From Schoenoplectus triqueter (taxonomy: Eukaryota > Streptophyta > Magnoliopsida > Poales > Cyperaceae), in assembly GCA_964058805.1 (NCBI GenBank), contig CAXKVV010000043.1:372001-436000 (forward strand): a stretch of 64,000 nt of DNA. The letters are read 5' to 3'. Below the pieces are notes generated by a model. It saw only the letters and a program-made list of their open reading frames with translations. It had not been told where the DNA came from and ran no database searches. Shown piece by piece: positions 12,689 to 25,132 of this stretch; positions within the stretch are counted from its first letter, which is position 1, and every line of letters begins with the position of its first letter. The position numbers and the translations under genes were made by a program.

Positions 12689-12978
12689 CATGGGAACTGC
12701 ATGCTTTTCCATTAACCGAAGAGAATGTGGAGATGGTGCTGGATGAGGTGCGCCAAGCTTCATGGCCGACGGAGGCAATGTCGCTCTGCATGAAATAGAT
12801 GGTTTGGTGGTGGTGCTCAAGCTACAGGGGGCATGTGGTTCGTGCCCCAGCTCCACCATGACACTCAAGATGGGCATCGAGACGAGGCTTAGAGATAAGA
12901 TTCCGGAGATTTGAGGCGGTTGAGCAAATTGTTGATACTGAAACAGGGCTTGATCTCAATGAGGAAAATGTTGACAAG
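12689..12978 (+). pseudogene. NifU-like (NFU) scaffold protein fragment, frameshifted
   Basis: Plastid NFU proteins assemble and hand over Fe-S clusters through a CxxC motif. After an acceptor (GTGCAG) the frame reads [15 protein letters not shown], then, in a second frame, [37 protein letters not shown] and LRDKIPEI, then in a third frame EAVEQIVDTETGLDLNEENVD up to a donor AAG|GTTGG. The CxxC motif is preserved, but one base is missing near 12751-12755 and one T is extra near 12910-12912. The second NFU repeat (the normal continuation) was not found in the next 1.2 kb. This is therefore a truncated, frameshifted copy of one NFU domain. An intact NFU gene presumably exists elsewhere. Confidence 0.8.
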
Positions 12979-14200
12979 GTTGGAAATTTATAATTAGATA
13001 TGTCGCTTTCGTGCTTGTTGGATCTAAAGGAAAATCCGTTGTCTTATCAGAAGATATAAGAATGTTGTTTGCTCTCTTCAAAATTGATTAGTTATTCAAA
13101 TTTGGCACAATGCCAGCTAAACATCTCCAAGGAAAACCCCCTGTTGTCTTACCAGTAAGATACAGTACAGTATTGGTTACTTTCTCTAAAGTTGACTGCA
13201 GGCCCTATCAGTACCGGATCTTTTTCTAGCATATTTCACAAGAATAAAAAATACATATGGAAATGTGGTATGTGGAGCGTTCTGTGTTCATGTAAGGAAG
13301 TTGAGAAAACCTGATCAGCTAGAAGGAGAAAATGGAGGCAAAGAGGGCTACAAAGAGGTGGTCGTGTGTTTCTATGATTGGTAATAAATTTTTAGTGAGG
13401 GTGCTGGATACACAGAACAATTATAAATTTATAAATTATAATACAAACAATTGAGGGCAGTGATTTGCATTTTCTCAGGAAGATACATGCATGCACCACT
13501 ATTAAATTTTGTCGTCTCCTCAAAGGTTCTATAAACATATGCCTGTGCTGGTCGCCCAGAAGGAAGCATGCATATATAGCTACTTGATTAAATATCAGAT
13601 CCAAGTTCATTGTTCATTACTTTTTTTTTTATTATTATTATATACACTTTTTTCCAATTTTCTTTGAGATGATATGCATAAATAGTACACAAGTGCTATG
13701 TCGACAGGATGGATCAGATCTTCCAAGTGTGACTTGTCAGGTTCTGATCAAAATAATAGTGGGCTAGTCTGATCAAAATAGAGCAGCAAATAGGCATAGA
13801 TACTTGCATAAAGAATAATAGATCAAATTGAGAAACTACAAGTGAATTAACTAGATATGGATCAATATGATCTTCGCTCCTTAATCAAGCAAGCATACAT
13901 TTACATCATAGAGAACCACAAATTCTCCATGACACTAATAAACCTCCGCCACACAAACATACAAGCAGCAAACATCAAAGCTTCACGCAGTAAACATTAC
14001 TATGAGCAGTAATGCAAAGATAAATGGAAACAGATGGCGCCAAGACATAGCAGTTGACCGTTGTCTTGGCGACATATGCAGTATACCTAAAAATCGTACC
14101 AGTGTATGCAAACAAACAACTTGAGGAATAATAATGCAGGGAGCTAGGTGCTTGTGTATATATATTTATATGCTGCTTAGAGCTTAAAACTTAAAGGTAG
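12979..14200. other. Intergenic, no gene seen
   Basis: AT-rich DNA between the NFU remnant and the 3' end of the GDSL gene. The last several hundred bases probably contain the GDSL 3' untranslated region. No second NFU domain and no transposon end were recognised here. Confidence 0.5.
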
Positions 14201-16287
14201 CTAGTCCCACCGAATTTTGCGATGGTAAGTCCAATCAGACTGGTTGATGGTGGAAACACCATCAGGAGCCACCACATAATAATCCGAGTCCTCACCGAAC
14301 TCTGTCGGGAGGGGCTTCCAGTACAGAGACGGTTCCCATTTTGCATGCTTTATGATCTTCAGTATGTCCCCAGCCAACAGCTTGCTCCCTTCTTCTGTCA
14401 AATGTATTCCGTCCTTCCTGTACCAGTGTCACAATTTTTATCATACTTCAATTTTCAATGCAATCCATGGATGTATTGAATTAGAAACTAAATCAGAGGA
14501 AATTTTATCCAAGGTAGTATTTACGTAATACAGGCAGTTTCCCAGTCTTCTCGCTTCTGGATTGTGTGGAAAAAATCGACGGCTTCGATTTTCATCTCTT
14601 TGCACAGCATGACTAAAGCATCAGAGTACCTCTTGCCTACTTCATTACTCCTCGCCACATTGGTAAGTGCACCTCTGTTAATATACAGTACTTCATTTAA
14701 GCTAATTCTATGTGAATGTGAATGTGAATGATTGATAAAAGGGAAATTGGCCTACAACAGTGATGAAGCAGTCGATTAATCAAAGTGACCAAGTACCTTT
14801 TGTTGTTGCGAAGGATTTGCTCATTGATCGGAGGGCAGCTGAGCATAATTATCCGCGTCTTCTTTGAAAGACTCTGCATATATGTATGAGAAGCGCCTCA
14901 TAGATTGGAATAAAGTGGAACAACCACTTACATGATAAATTACACTAGAAATAAGAATTGATCAAAACCACTGAAGAACATACCTTGATGTGAACAATAA
15001 TTTTTCGCATGTTTTCAACATACTCTTCAAGAGGCACATGGGGGCCAAGGCCAGACGGGTGCTTCCCGATCGAATCGTTACCGCCAAAATAGACTATTAC
15101 TAGAGAAGGCTGCACCGCTGCATCCTGAGACCAAATACAGAACATGCATCTCAAGTTTTGGCATTCAAATAATGTAAAAAACAGAGAGTATGATGTCCTG
15201 TGGTCCTTGCTCAAGTTTATTAGTTTCAACAACTTTCAACGGCATAATCAAATAGACTAATAAACAGATTACGTAGTGCGTAACTGGCAGAGATTTTGTA
15301 GACCATTGGATTCACAATTATTCTAATAAATTTTTTTTATCTTAATTAAGATGATGATAAGAAATTATAATCTTAATTATGCAGAACATATATGTATGCT
15401 TCAAAAACTTCATATGTGCTTCCTTTTTTCTTAAGAATCGAGAATTATCATGGATCACCTAGTTCTTTGTCAAATGTGTCCACCAAAGAAGAAGTATTTC
15501 AGTATTTCTTCCCACATATCATACATGTTTTGGATCCGTTTAATATTGTGTGCCAAATTTCTCAGCATTTCTCACTAAGATCATCAGAAAACAGATCTAG
15601 CTAACAAATAATAAATTAAAAATAATTTACCTTTGGAAAAACTTGGTTGATCACCTCAAGTGCACGTCTCGAGTTCCATCCCTGATACCCTCGAATAAGT
15701 ACATCGGCCTGCCAAAAAATGGGAAAGAAAATTAAAATGAAGGAAACCATTTTTTTTGTGTGTTTGTAATTTATGCGAGCTTAATTGTGATGATTTAGTC
15801 CTTGTAGCATTATCTTGCAAATTAAAGCATGCAATATGCATGGGAAGTCAACTATATTGGAAGAGGATGCACTTTTACACACCATATATAGCCAGGCCCA
15901 CCTTAAACTCCTGTATATGAAAGTGGTTGGTTGAACTGATATCGATCGATGTCAACTAAAAGTGCATAATGCCATGACATATATGAGGAGGCTATTAATT
16001 AAGGAATCAATTAGGCTCCAATACTGATACTAAATTAATTTGTGTCGAGGTGCATGCATATAAGACTCAAAATAATTATATTTTTGCATCAATATACTGT
16101 CAGCATTAAAAAAAAAAAAACTGAATCTGTGTGTCAGTGTGCTTGAGATTGAGTTTGTGCTTGTGTGCATGCAGACCTTGCGGGCGTAGACGTCAGCCAG
16201 AATGGAGCCCCACCCGCCGTTGCTGAAGCAGTACTGCACAAACGACGATCCGAACAGCGCTATCACTGGTCTCTCTGGCCCCACCAT
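14201..16287 (-). CDS. GDSL esterase/lipase (CPRD49-like), probable frameshift at DGIH
   Basis: SGNH-hydrolase family; plant relatives are acyl or acetyl esterases. Six minus-strand exons: 16287-16177, 15708-15631, 15124-14984, 14873-14797, 14674-14525, 14418-14201. Block I is ALFGSSFVQ (nucleophile Ser in GSS), block II is the Gly of RGYQGWNSR, block III is YFGGNDS (oxyanion Asn). Block V, DGIH, which supplies the catalytic Asp and His, begins exon 6, but a run of four T (three expected) puts it one base out of frame with the downstream TEEGSKLLAGDIL...KIRWD tail. Using the in-exon acceptor GGAAG|GACGG restores the tail but reads TEYIL and loses Asp and His. So the product is either truncated after DGIH or lacks the catalytic dyad, unless the extra T is a sequence error. 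The start MVGPERP matches the family; an upstream in-frame Met at 16311 is possible. Confidence 0.85.
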
Positions 16288-16478
16288 TTTATTCTTTTTT
16301 GCTTCCCTCACACAGTCACACTACACTGGTAGCTAATTCAGATGCTCTCCTGGTTTTCCCTCTTACTCTTCTCTTATGTATGAATGGATGTGCACATATG
16401 CATGCGCGTATATATAGCCTCCAAGAATGCTATATAGGCCTTAACTATTTGTGAATTAATATACATATATATACAGAG

Positions 16479-16891
16479 AGAGTAAAGATACCGTGAGTTT
16501 AAGCTCACAAAGATCTTCCGTAATCTTAACTCAAAAAACATATTAAATGGCCTCAAAATTTTAATTTATCATTCTCATTAAATTCTTTATATAAAAATAT
16601 GATGGGATGCAAAAATTTGGAGTATTTTGAGATTTTTAAGTCATCATTTTTAATTTTTTAAAATGATGTTCAAGTATTGAATATATTATTTTTATTTTTA
16701 GAGTTGATTTTCAAAAATTAAAAACCACAACTTAAAAAGCTCAAAACACTTCAAATTTTTGCATCTCATGAGATTTTGATATAAAGAATTTAATGAGAAT
16801 GATAAATTAAAATTTTGAGACGATTTGCTATGTTTTTTGAGTTAAGCTCACGAAAAACCCTTATGAGCTTAAACTCACCGTAGATTTACTC
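16479..16891. mobile_element. Foldback (long palindromic) element
   Basis: Left arm GAGTAAAGATACCGTGAGTT and right arm AACTCACCGTAGATTTACTC are inverted copies. Inverted similarity continues nearly to the centre near 16690, with imperfect pairing. It has no coding capacity and is followed by a TA run. Its arms resemble those of the foldback at 44171-44505 (shared AAACACTCCAAATTTTTG-like and TTTAATGAGAA-like segments), so the two are one family. It lies just upstream of the GDSL start. Confidence 0.75.
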
Positions 16892-18044
16892 TATATATAT
16901 ATATATATATATATATATGATAAACGTGAATAAATAAAATATGGCAATAATAGAGCTAGCATTATTTGGTGGTCCCGGAGCTAAGGAAATAGCAATATTG
17001 ACTAGGTAGATTCATCGGATCAGGTACCACGTCGCCATTAATAAATTGTATATATATGGTTCAATTTTATTTCTGAAAAATAAAACTGCAAAATTCAAAA
17101 AAGTTCTTTTATATGATAAATCCTTCCAATTATCCAGTAAATATATTTTCATTCAGAATGGATACTGGATATATAGTATTATAGTAAATGTAGTCTTAAT
17201 TAATTTGGCGTTCCCGTTGCTCCTTGTGTAAAAAGCAATCTCCTTGCATGTGATTAGCTTTACATATACCATGTGATATATATATTCATATACAGGATTA
17301 ATTAAGATATTCATATACCATGTGATTAGCTTAACATGCGCACATGCATTAACAATATTTTGGGTCATGTCAACCATTAATTAATTACCTCGTTATATGT
17401 AACCCAGTTGCAATATTTTGACAATAATTTCCATGGTTAATTGTTGAATCAAATTATATGTACTTACATAAAATTATTGAATCTCCGTCTCATGTGATAC
17501 ACGGGTCAATTATTAGTGTTGCGACATCCGAGGCCGGGTACAGTGCTGTCGTGGCCTCGTGCAGTGCATGGGTAGATTTGAATTATTGGATCTTCTAGTT
17601 ATACCAAGAATAAGCTGAGTATATTACTTGTAATTAATTTGTTGTCTTTTTTTCCGGCTGGGCTGGCTATCTACATATTTAGTATGAATGATATAAGAGA
17701 CGCATAGAATAGAAGATGAGAGGAATGAATGATAGTTGAGTGTGCGTACCAAAATATATATAAGGTATAACAACACGCAAATTAAAGTAATAGCCTGCTG
17801 TAATTAGCTCACAGATAAGCAGGTACGTACGGAGCTCTTTTCAGTTTTTATTAATTTCATAATATTAATTGGAGCTTTTTTTTATTGTCACATCATTTAG
17901 GTGTAGGAATTGTAGATCTATTGCATGCCATAATTTACAATAATAAAAGGATCGCAACCCATTTCCAGATATGATTTATAAAACAATCATACTAATTTCT
18001 TCGGAAAATATATTTGATAGTTACCAAAAGAAAATACCGCACGT
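16892..18044. other. Intergenic, no gene seen
   Basis: TA repeat (16895-16918) followed by AT-rich DNA. Nothing gene-like was found on either strand. Confidence 0.6.
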
Positions 18045-18385
18045 CACTACAACATAATGAAATTTAGACAATATCTATTCAATAAAATTCAATAAAGATT
18101 TTAAATACTAACGGTTGCTAAAATAGTTGAGTAACAATTGTGAAATATTGAACAACATATTTTATAATGATTTTCTAAAAAAATACGTTGTTAAAACTAT
18201 AAATCGTAACATCTATTTTTTCTCTCCTATTTAGCAATGATTTTTGGAATAAACCGTTGCGAAATTATTTAACAACGGTTCCTTTAAAGAACCATTACGA
18301 AAAAATTTAACAACGGTTTTCAACAAAAATCGTTGCTAAATAAATGCTTTAACAACGGTTCTTTAATGGAACCATTGTTAAATAT
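18045..18385 (+). mobile_element. CACTA-like transposon end
   Basis: Starts CACTACAACATAATG and is followed by repeated subterminal motifs TAACAACGGTT (three near-identical copies at 18265-18360) and their inverted forms AACCGTTGC/ATCGTTGC. The 5'-CACTA terminus with dense short subterminal repeats is the hallmark of En/Spm (CACTA) elements. No matching TAGTG terminus was found downstream, so the element is partial or its partner end is lost. Confidence 0.6.
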
Positions 18386-19306
18386 ATATTCCTAAAACCC
18401 TATAGATTTGTGTCGCTTCGATCATTTTTTCTATCTCCTCTTCTCCTTCCTGCTTCTTCTCTGTCTGCAGCTCTCTAGGACTCGATTTCTCCTTTGTTGT
18501 TCAAGTTGGTGTTGCCTCTTTGATCCCCTTTTCTTCAGATTTGTTGTTGTTTATGACCTTTTTTTTAGTACATAAAAAATAATAATAAACGAAAATAGTG
18601 TGGGGATTTTATCAGTGTAACTAGTATATAAATTCAAAAATTTTCATCTAAAACACCAAAAGGATATTATATGTGATTTAAACTGAACCAAACATAAGTT
18701 ATAAATAATATTAATATATTTTTGATACGTGCTTGAGTCATCGGAAGGGCAGAAAATGATCGGGAGACGCGCACGACACCAAGAGACCAACCGAGATCTC
18801 CTCCAACGGTATCCACCAAGACAGCCCACAAACGTCTTCTCAACCTCTTGCTAGGGCAATTGAGAGTGCTCTCCTTGATCCTCTGGTCCTTATCCACGAA
18901 TTCTAACTCTTAGAGGTGATGGAAAGGGTTCTCAACACATGAGAAAATCGAACCATGCGCAGAACCGCACTGTGCAGAAAACTGCCCAGAATTCACTGTA
19001 TCCAGGGCCGTACGGGGTCCATATATGTTCCGAAAATACTCCCCAGAACATGATTTTGACCCATTTTGACCTATCTATTAAGTCCCTTGGATCCTAGTCA
19101 TTATTTGCACGTGACCAAAGGACAATAATTCACTTATTAAAAGCAATAATGTTATAATATAATCAACGCAGCATAATCTAAATTTAAAGGAATATTGAAT
19201 GACGTTTAAATTGCATTAAATTTGAATCACAATTAATCTAAATTTAAGAATATATTTATATTTTTTTAGTTTTAATATTTTCTATAAATTTATATAAAAT
19301 TTATGA
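18386..19306. other. Unassigned, repeat-like interval
   Basis: Contains a pyrimidine-rich leader-like stretch (18420-18500), then a more GC-balanced block (18740-19080) with no recognisable coding frame. It may be the inside of the CACTA-like element or an old LTR, but neither is established. Confidence 0.3.
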
Positions 19307-19690
19307 CACTACCAGAAAATTAGTTTTTAAAATCTATTTTCTAAAGGATTTAGAACTAATTATACAACCGATTCTAAAATTAGAGGTTGCTAAAACATTT
19401 AACAACCGGCACTAAAAATAAAAGTAAGGTCTGAAAGCAGATTTGGGAAGAGAATCGGAGCCGGTTATTAACACACAACTGTTTCTAAAGATAACCATTA
19501 GGGCCAGTTCTAGGGAACTTTTAGCACTTTTTATTCACTGAAAACGGTTTCTAAATGGGCTTTTTGCAACTGTTCACAAGTAAGAAACAGTTTCTGAAAA
19601 TAATTTTCTACAACCGTTACTCTTTAATAATCGTTTCTGATTAGCAGCTTTTAAAACGGTTGTGTGTCACAACCGTTTCAGAAAGTTATA
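19307..19690 (+). mobile_element. Second CACTA-like transposon end
   Basis: Begins CACTACCAGAAAATTAG, followed by repeated ACAACCG/AACGGTTTCT motifs in both orientations up to about 19680. The organisation is the same as at 18045 but the sequence differs, so it is a different CACTA subfamily. No TAGTG partner was recognised in the following kilobases. Confidence 0.6.
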
Positions 19691-21779
19691 TTAGATTTTT
19701 TATTAATTAATTTTAATTTTATAACCTTTGCAGAAAATTATTATACAACTAACATTCATATACGACAAAAAAAACTCAAAAACAATGAGAGAAGTTATAA
19801 ACCACTTGAATTAACTAACATTCATAATTATTACAGATTTCAATTATCACAAAATTAACTAACATTCATATACAACAAAAAGCTCGAAAACAATGAGAAA
19901 AGTTATAAACCACTTGAAGAACCTGATCTTTGGTCAAATATATTCCTGATATGCTGCACTATAGCTTGGACCTGTTTCACAAAAAATAAGAGATCTGAAG
20001 TGATAAAATATTACCAATATCAAAATAACATGTTCTCATGACAGTTGGGGGCTTCACCCATTCTCTTCAAGGAATCATAATTCGAAAGCAGTATACAAAC
20101 AAAACAAAAAAAACTCCAAATTTTCTCATCTTTTGACCAAGGGCAATATCTCAGTGTGATATTTTTTTTAAAATTTGCCATTGACTTCACTGTTCAAGCA
20201 TATGAACACTTCAAGCAGTTGAATGATAGTTATATTAGATGCGTTAGGAAAGAGAGTTGGTTAGATCAAGAATTGGAAGCTTTCCAGATTTTTTTTTTAT
20301 ATATTTACTGTGTCATTTAAGAAAGAGAGATGGTTAGATGCATTACCTTAAACCCTTTTAATTCTTCTGCAAAGTGGAACAGAGAGAAATACAGCCGCAC
20401 CAATCAGTCATGTGCTACTCCAACATTATTTCGTACATACATTAATTCAATAAATGCAGTGTCACCCTATTAGCTATATACCTCAATTAATTGTGCTTTT
20501 ATTACTTCAATTTGTCCAACCTTGTTCCCAGATGGCACCTCAATTATCAGAGTGAAAACACTTAAAAGTAAAGAGAGACAAAAAATGTAAGTTTATTGAT
20601 CAGATTAGTCCTTGCCAGTGCCAGCTAACTGGTTGATGCATTTTCTAAAAGAGTTAAAATAAATTTTTAACCATCACAATTTTGTTGTTTCATTGATGAT
20701 CTAATAAGACATTTTAGCTCAGCTCAAATGACATCTAGAAATGAATGGAATATTTATAATCACAAGTTTTCTATAGAAAAATGCAAATTAAATAGCACGT
20801 TATATATCTTTTGTACATACCATGTTGAAGGGATGCCTGAAAATTGAATGCTCAAAACAGATGAGTTAACTACAGTCGGTGGATTGCTCCCTGTATTGCT
20901 ATACATAAAATAAATACATTTAATGGCAGTAGTAACAACAATAGAGAACTAATAATAAAGTAGTGGAAATATATTAATCCAACCCATTTTAAGATAAGGG
21001 AGTATTCTGGATTCAGATGTGAACACCTCTCAATAAATTTTGCCTAAATTACTCCAATTTATCAATGCAAAATTAGTATATAATTTTCAGCTGTTGTGCT
21101 CATCACTTGAAGCAAATCCCATCATATAGAGAATTTGTCATTTTATTTTTAATTCGAAAATTATGATCTAAATGCCTCAAAACTCCTTGGTCCTTGCACC
21201 TCTGGACTTGCTACAAATTTGAATACTGAAGTCATCATGGGACCTCTCTAAAATTGGTAACAAGAGTCAAGTATCAGGGGCTCAGCCCGGAAACAACACA
21301 AAGCAGCACACTGCTGGAGAAAAAAAGGGAAATGAATTCAAAATTCATAGCAGAAAAACCAACGAAGTAACGAGGAAAAAAAAGAAGGTTCGAGTGAACG
21401 GTGAAGCTTCGCTCCTGACTCCTGTATCGCTTAGGGTTCAGGCCCTGACGCTAGGTCAGAGACGAAGCGAACCTGGCTGAGGTGAAGCCGGTTGCTGGAG
21501 GCGGTGCGACTCTGTGACCCTTGTTGGTGGTAGGAGGTGAAGCGGAGGGAGGTCGGTGCGCTAGAGGGAAATCGAAGAGGAGGAGATCGATGAGGAGAGG
21601 AGGAGGATCACTCAGATCTCTGATCGATGGAGGAGATCTGAGTGAGGTCCACGATGAGTTAATGATCATAATTTTCTGTTTTAGGCTGATCGATCGTACT
21701 TAATATTCTTTTATTTCACACTTAGCTACCCGTCATTAATTGTATATATATTTACCACCATAATATTGCCAACAAATTT
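19691..21779. other. Unassigned, possible CACTA interior
   Basis: AT-rich, with a short direct repeat (AACTAACATTCATA-CAAAAA type) at 19747-19885 and a GC-richer purine/pyrimidine patch at 21430-21660. No frame encoding a recognisable transposase was found. Confidence 0.35.
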
Positions 21780-22165
21780 AAATGGAAAATATGTATTGCA
21801 GATTTTTTTTTTATAGTAAATAAAATAATTAAATATATGAAATTGGTAAAATATATAAAATAATATATAATAATAATTAAATAAATAATCATCATAATAT
21901 TAATATAATTAAATAATAATCATAATAATAAATCATAATCATAATTATAATATAATAATATAATAATATAATACAATATAATCAAACAATAATCGTTATT
22001 CCGACGAGAGTTAATCATGTATATCACCTATAACTTGGTATACCGGATTAGCACTCTTCCGCACTCTTTTATATAATCTATAATTCGTTTGACAAATTAA
22101 TTCGTCGGAATAACTATTTTATTCTAAATTTTTGCTATTCCTCCAAATGCCAAACATACCCTCTG
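21780..22165. mobile_element. MITE-like end, inverted relative to 173-1690
   Basis: TTA/ATA-rich sequence followed by ATAATCAAACAATAATCG, ATTCCGACGAGAG, TATACCGGATTAGCAC, CGTTTGACAAATTAATTCGTCG and AAATGCCAAACATACCC. This is the reverse complement of the left part of the element at 173-1690, in the same order. The terminal 'TGCCAAACxTACCC' is clear. The opposite terminus is uncertain, so the left limit is approximate. Confidence 0.65.
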
Positions 22166-22942
22166 AAAGAATACCAATTGATCCATGCATTGATTTTTGA
22201 TATCCCTGATGAATGATGTGTTATCACATGTAGGCTCCATTGCAGTACTAATAGATCCAAGCATTAGTTTCTAATTTGCAGCATTAATATAAGTCCTATT
22301 TTTTTAATAATAAATATTGTTGTTAGTTTGCTTCTATCGCATTACCTTCCATCAATTATATTAGTTCTTGAGAACAAAGAAATGTGTCAGTATTTCAAAA
22401 AGTTGGATTAATTTGTAATCGAACATCTTATTGAAGACACATCTACTGAAGAATATTTAAATATTATTTTCAATACATTTTTTTTATTATATAATATATT
22501 AATGTTGAGGGCTAATGCTTTGATATATTTATATTCCAATGCTCCATATTTATGCTGATTTGGAGTTCTGGCTTCATAAGACATACTCTCATCTCTTAGA
22601 AGCGCCTTTTGATTACTAATGCCTCATGTAAGATGTACTTCATCTGTGCCAATTGCTGGTAAGTCAAAATCCTGCAAAACAAAGCAAAACCAGTGATAAG
22701 AACAAATTCATCAAGGACACCAACTATATGTGGTGGATGAATTATTACTGGTTAGTCAAGTCTTGAATCTAGCATAGAGATTTGAAAATGTCGACATTGA
22801 TCCTTAAAGTTGAAGATTTCACACAGTATTTCATATTTGGTAATGAAAATCAGTGATGACTAATTTAACAAAAATTAGACAAAAAAGATATCACAAATAA
22901 TGGCTTACTGTGATGCTACTTTTGCATCAGCTTTGCTGTCTG

Positions 22943-24068
22943 TCATTCTAGACATTGAGTGCTATCTGCTCCAACTGCTAATGCCTGCTCGAGGGTAGTT
23001 GCAAAAGTAAAAGGAGAACCAAGTGCTATATCAGTATCACTTCCTTCCACATACCACACAAAACACAATAATATTAGAGACATAACAGAAGCAACACCTA
23101 GATAAAAACTATTGAGAATGGCATTGCATTGCTTTAACTTCTTTTGCATACTTGATTCATTATCAATAATAAAATAAATAAATACGAAAATTTTAACCAT
23201 AGATTATAGAACTGCATTTGTTCCTTCTCAAAAATTATTTTTTCTGAACCAAATAAGTGTCTGGAGGTGAGCTCTCACTCAATTTAAAGTTACAGGGCCA
23301 AATCAGAAGCACAAATTAGCACATAAATAGTGATGCTTACCGTCGATTTCTTGAGTGTTGGAATGCTTGTTTTGAAACTTTTTTAATTGGTTTAACAACT
23401 TTTGTGTGCCTGATTCATTATCAATAATAAAAAAACAAATACGAACAATTAGAACCATATATCCTTCTCGAAAAAAAAAATTTCTGAACCAAATAACAAA
23501 TACTGGTAAATAAATGCCTCGAGGTGAACTCTCAAAATTTAAAGTTACAGGACCAAACCAGAAGCACAAATATGTGTATACAACTATATAACTAAATTAA
23601 ACAACCTAATATTCATAACTGAAGCCATCAAGCAAACACTCACATATAAAATACCAAATAAAACCTACGATCAATATAATACGCTTCAAACAACTCGTTT
23701 AGTCACACGAATAATACAAAACAGCACAACTCCCAAACATGCCAAGGTCAACTCCTCAAAAGTGACAAGTTTCTTCTACTTATTACGAAAAAAATATAAC
23801 ACAAAAATTCAAGGATAAGTCCCAGACAGCAAACAACGATAAATGAAGAAACTCATCACCACGAACTTGAAATACAGGAATGTAAAAGACAAAATTCAAC
23901 AAAATTGAATTTTTCTAGAGTGAAAGAACAAAATGGAAAACTTACAAACGATTGGTGTTGATCATAAGGCTTATCTCCAAATTCATGGCCTAATTGGGAC
24001 CAATCAGTAGGTACTCGTGGCCTTCTCGACCAGCGAAGAGGCTGAGACGGAGCCCAAAGAAACATCAT
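22943..24068 (-). other. Gene-like minus-strand fragment, unrecognised
   Basis: A minus-strand frame from 24068 (MMFLWAPSQPLRWSRRPRVP) runs to a good donor, TCGTTT|GTAAGT, near 23947. Two further frames downstream contain IIDNES-type sequence, once in each copy of a direct repeat, and the more distal one includes a hydrophobic stretch (SVMSLILLCFVWYV). The upstream sequence at 24070-24240 is GC-richer, as for a promoter or leader. I do not recognise a family, and continuity between the pieces is not shown. Confidence 0.25.
23134..23575. repeat. Tandem direct repeat, about 255 bp period
   Basis: Two diverged copies (about 23134-23325 and 23388-23575) share TGATTCATTATCAATAATAA, TTTCTGAACCAAATAA and AATTTAAAGTTACAGG in the same order. 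Confidence 0.75.
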
Positions 24069-24940
24069 CGTCTCTGATCAACGATCAAAGAGGAAATAGG
24101 AGTACGGAGACACGAGGATGCGCGGAGTGCGGAGAGGCACCCGGGCGGGCGAGTGAGAGAGCGATGAGGTGGAGATGATCGAAAAAGAAGAGAAGCGGTG
24201 CCAAGAACAATTTAGGTTTTAAATAGAGCGAAACGAGCGTTTTTTGGCTAGGAAAGAAACGGAGAGGAAGAAGAATTAGTGGACGTGATCACGTCAGTTG
24301 GATAAATCAAAATTAATGTGCACCGTCTGATTAAGATATTTTGGTCAATAAAAAGTTAGAAGGAAATGTCAAAAATTACACCCTACAGTTCTTAGCTACT
24401 TTATGTTCTTAGCTACTTTATATAATAGTATAGATATGTCCTAAGAGTAGTCCTTTCTGGGTTATCAAAACTAATCTCTACGATCACACATGTGTTCAAG
24501 AGATTACTCGTTCAGATCATGCACAATTAACTGCAAAAATAATAGCCGGTGCAATAAAAAGAGAGTTAACATAGGATATAGCATTAACAATTAAAATAAT
24601 ATGTGCATTACTAAGAGCAAAATTTTCGAGATTTTAATCCTTCCTACTCTGAGATTTAGCGAGGTTGCGAGGAAGTAATAACACACATTTTTGGAAGTTA
24701 GAAGGGTTTGTGGTATACTACTTCGATTATTCAATGTTATTCAATCAATAAATTCTTAAATGAAATACAACATCTTGAAGGAGCCCAACATTCGACCAAA
24801 TATTTATTATTTTAAGTGTGTGACATGGACTTGGGGTACCTGCATCAATGAATGAAGAAATATATTTATGGTATTAGTGAATGGAGGGAAAGTGTGGTCA
24901 ACGAAGGTTACCGAAAAATCAAATAAAAGAGCTAAAATAA

Positions 24941-25132
24941 TCACGGGTGCATAGGGTTGACCTTTATGGCTTTGATCGGGGGAACTACGAGGTTATTCAC
25001 CACAGTGAAACATTACCTAATGGTGATTTTAAAAATTTTAAATACACTGTCTACATTGAAGAAGGCATGATGTCGAAATGTACGTGTTTGAAATCGAACC
25101 TAACTGGTATCCATGCTCTCATATTTTGGTAG
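24941..25132 (+). pseudogene. FAR1/MULE-like SWIM zinc-finger remnant
   Basis: An isolated open stretch, bounded by a TAA upstream and ending in a stop, reads ...GNYEVIHHSETLPNGDFKNF...KYTVYIEEGMMSKCTCLKS then LTGIHALIF. This resembles the SWIM region (CxC...GIPCxH) of FAR1-related proteins and Mutator-like transposases. The 'PCx' before His is missing, so the metal site is broken. No other transposase domain is nearby. Family assignment is by pattern only. Confidence 0.35.

Noticed and set aside
13392..13610. Missing second NFU domain
   Set aside because: Searched by eye in all frames of 12979-14200; no GTGGG-like or PAAGVMT-like motif was found.
16285..16311. Upstream start Met for the GDSL gene (MREAKKNK extension)
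   Set aside because: Family members start at MVGP; the extension is not conserved in the family as I know it.
18045..24360. One complete CACTA transposon
   Set aside because: No TAGTG terminus and no transposase domain could be found.
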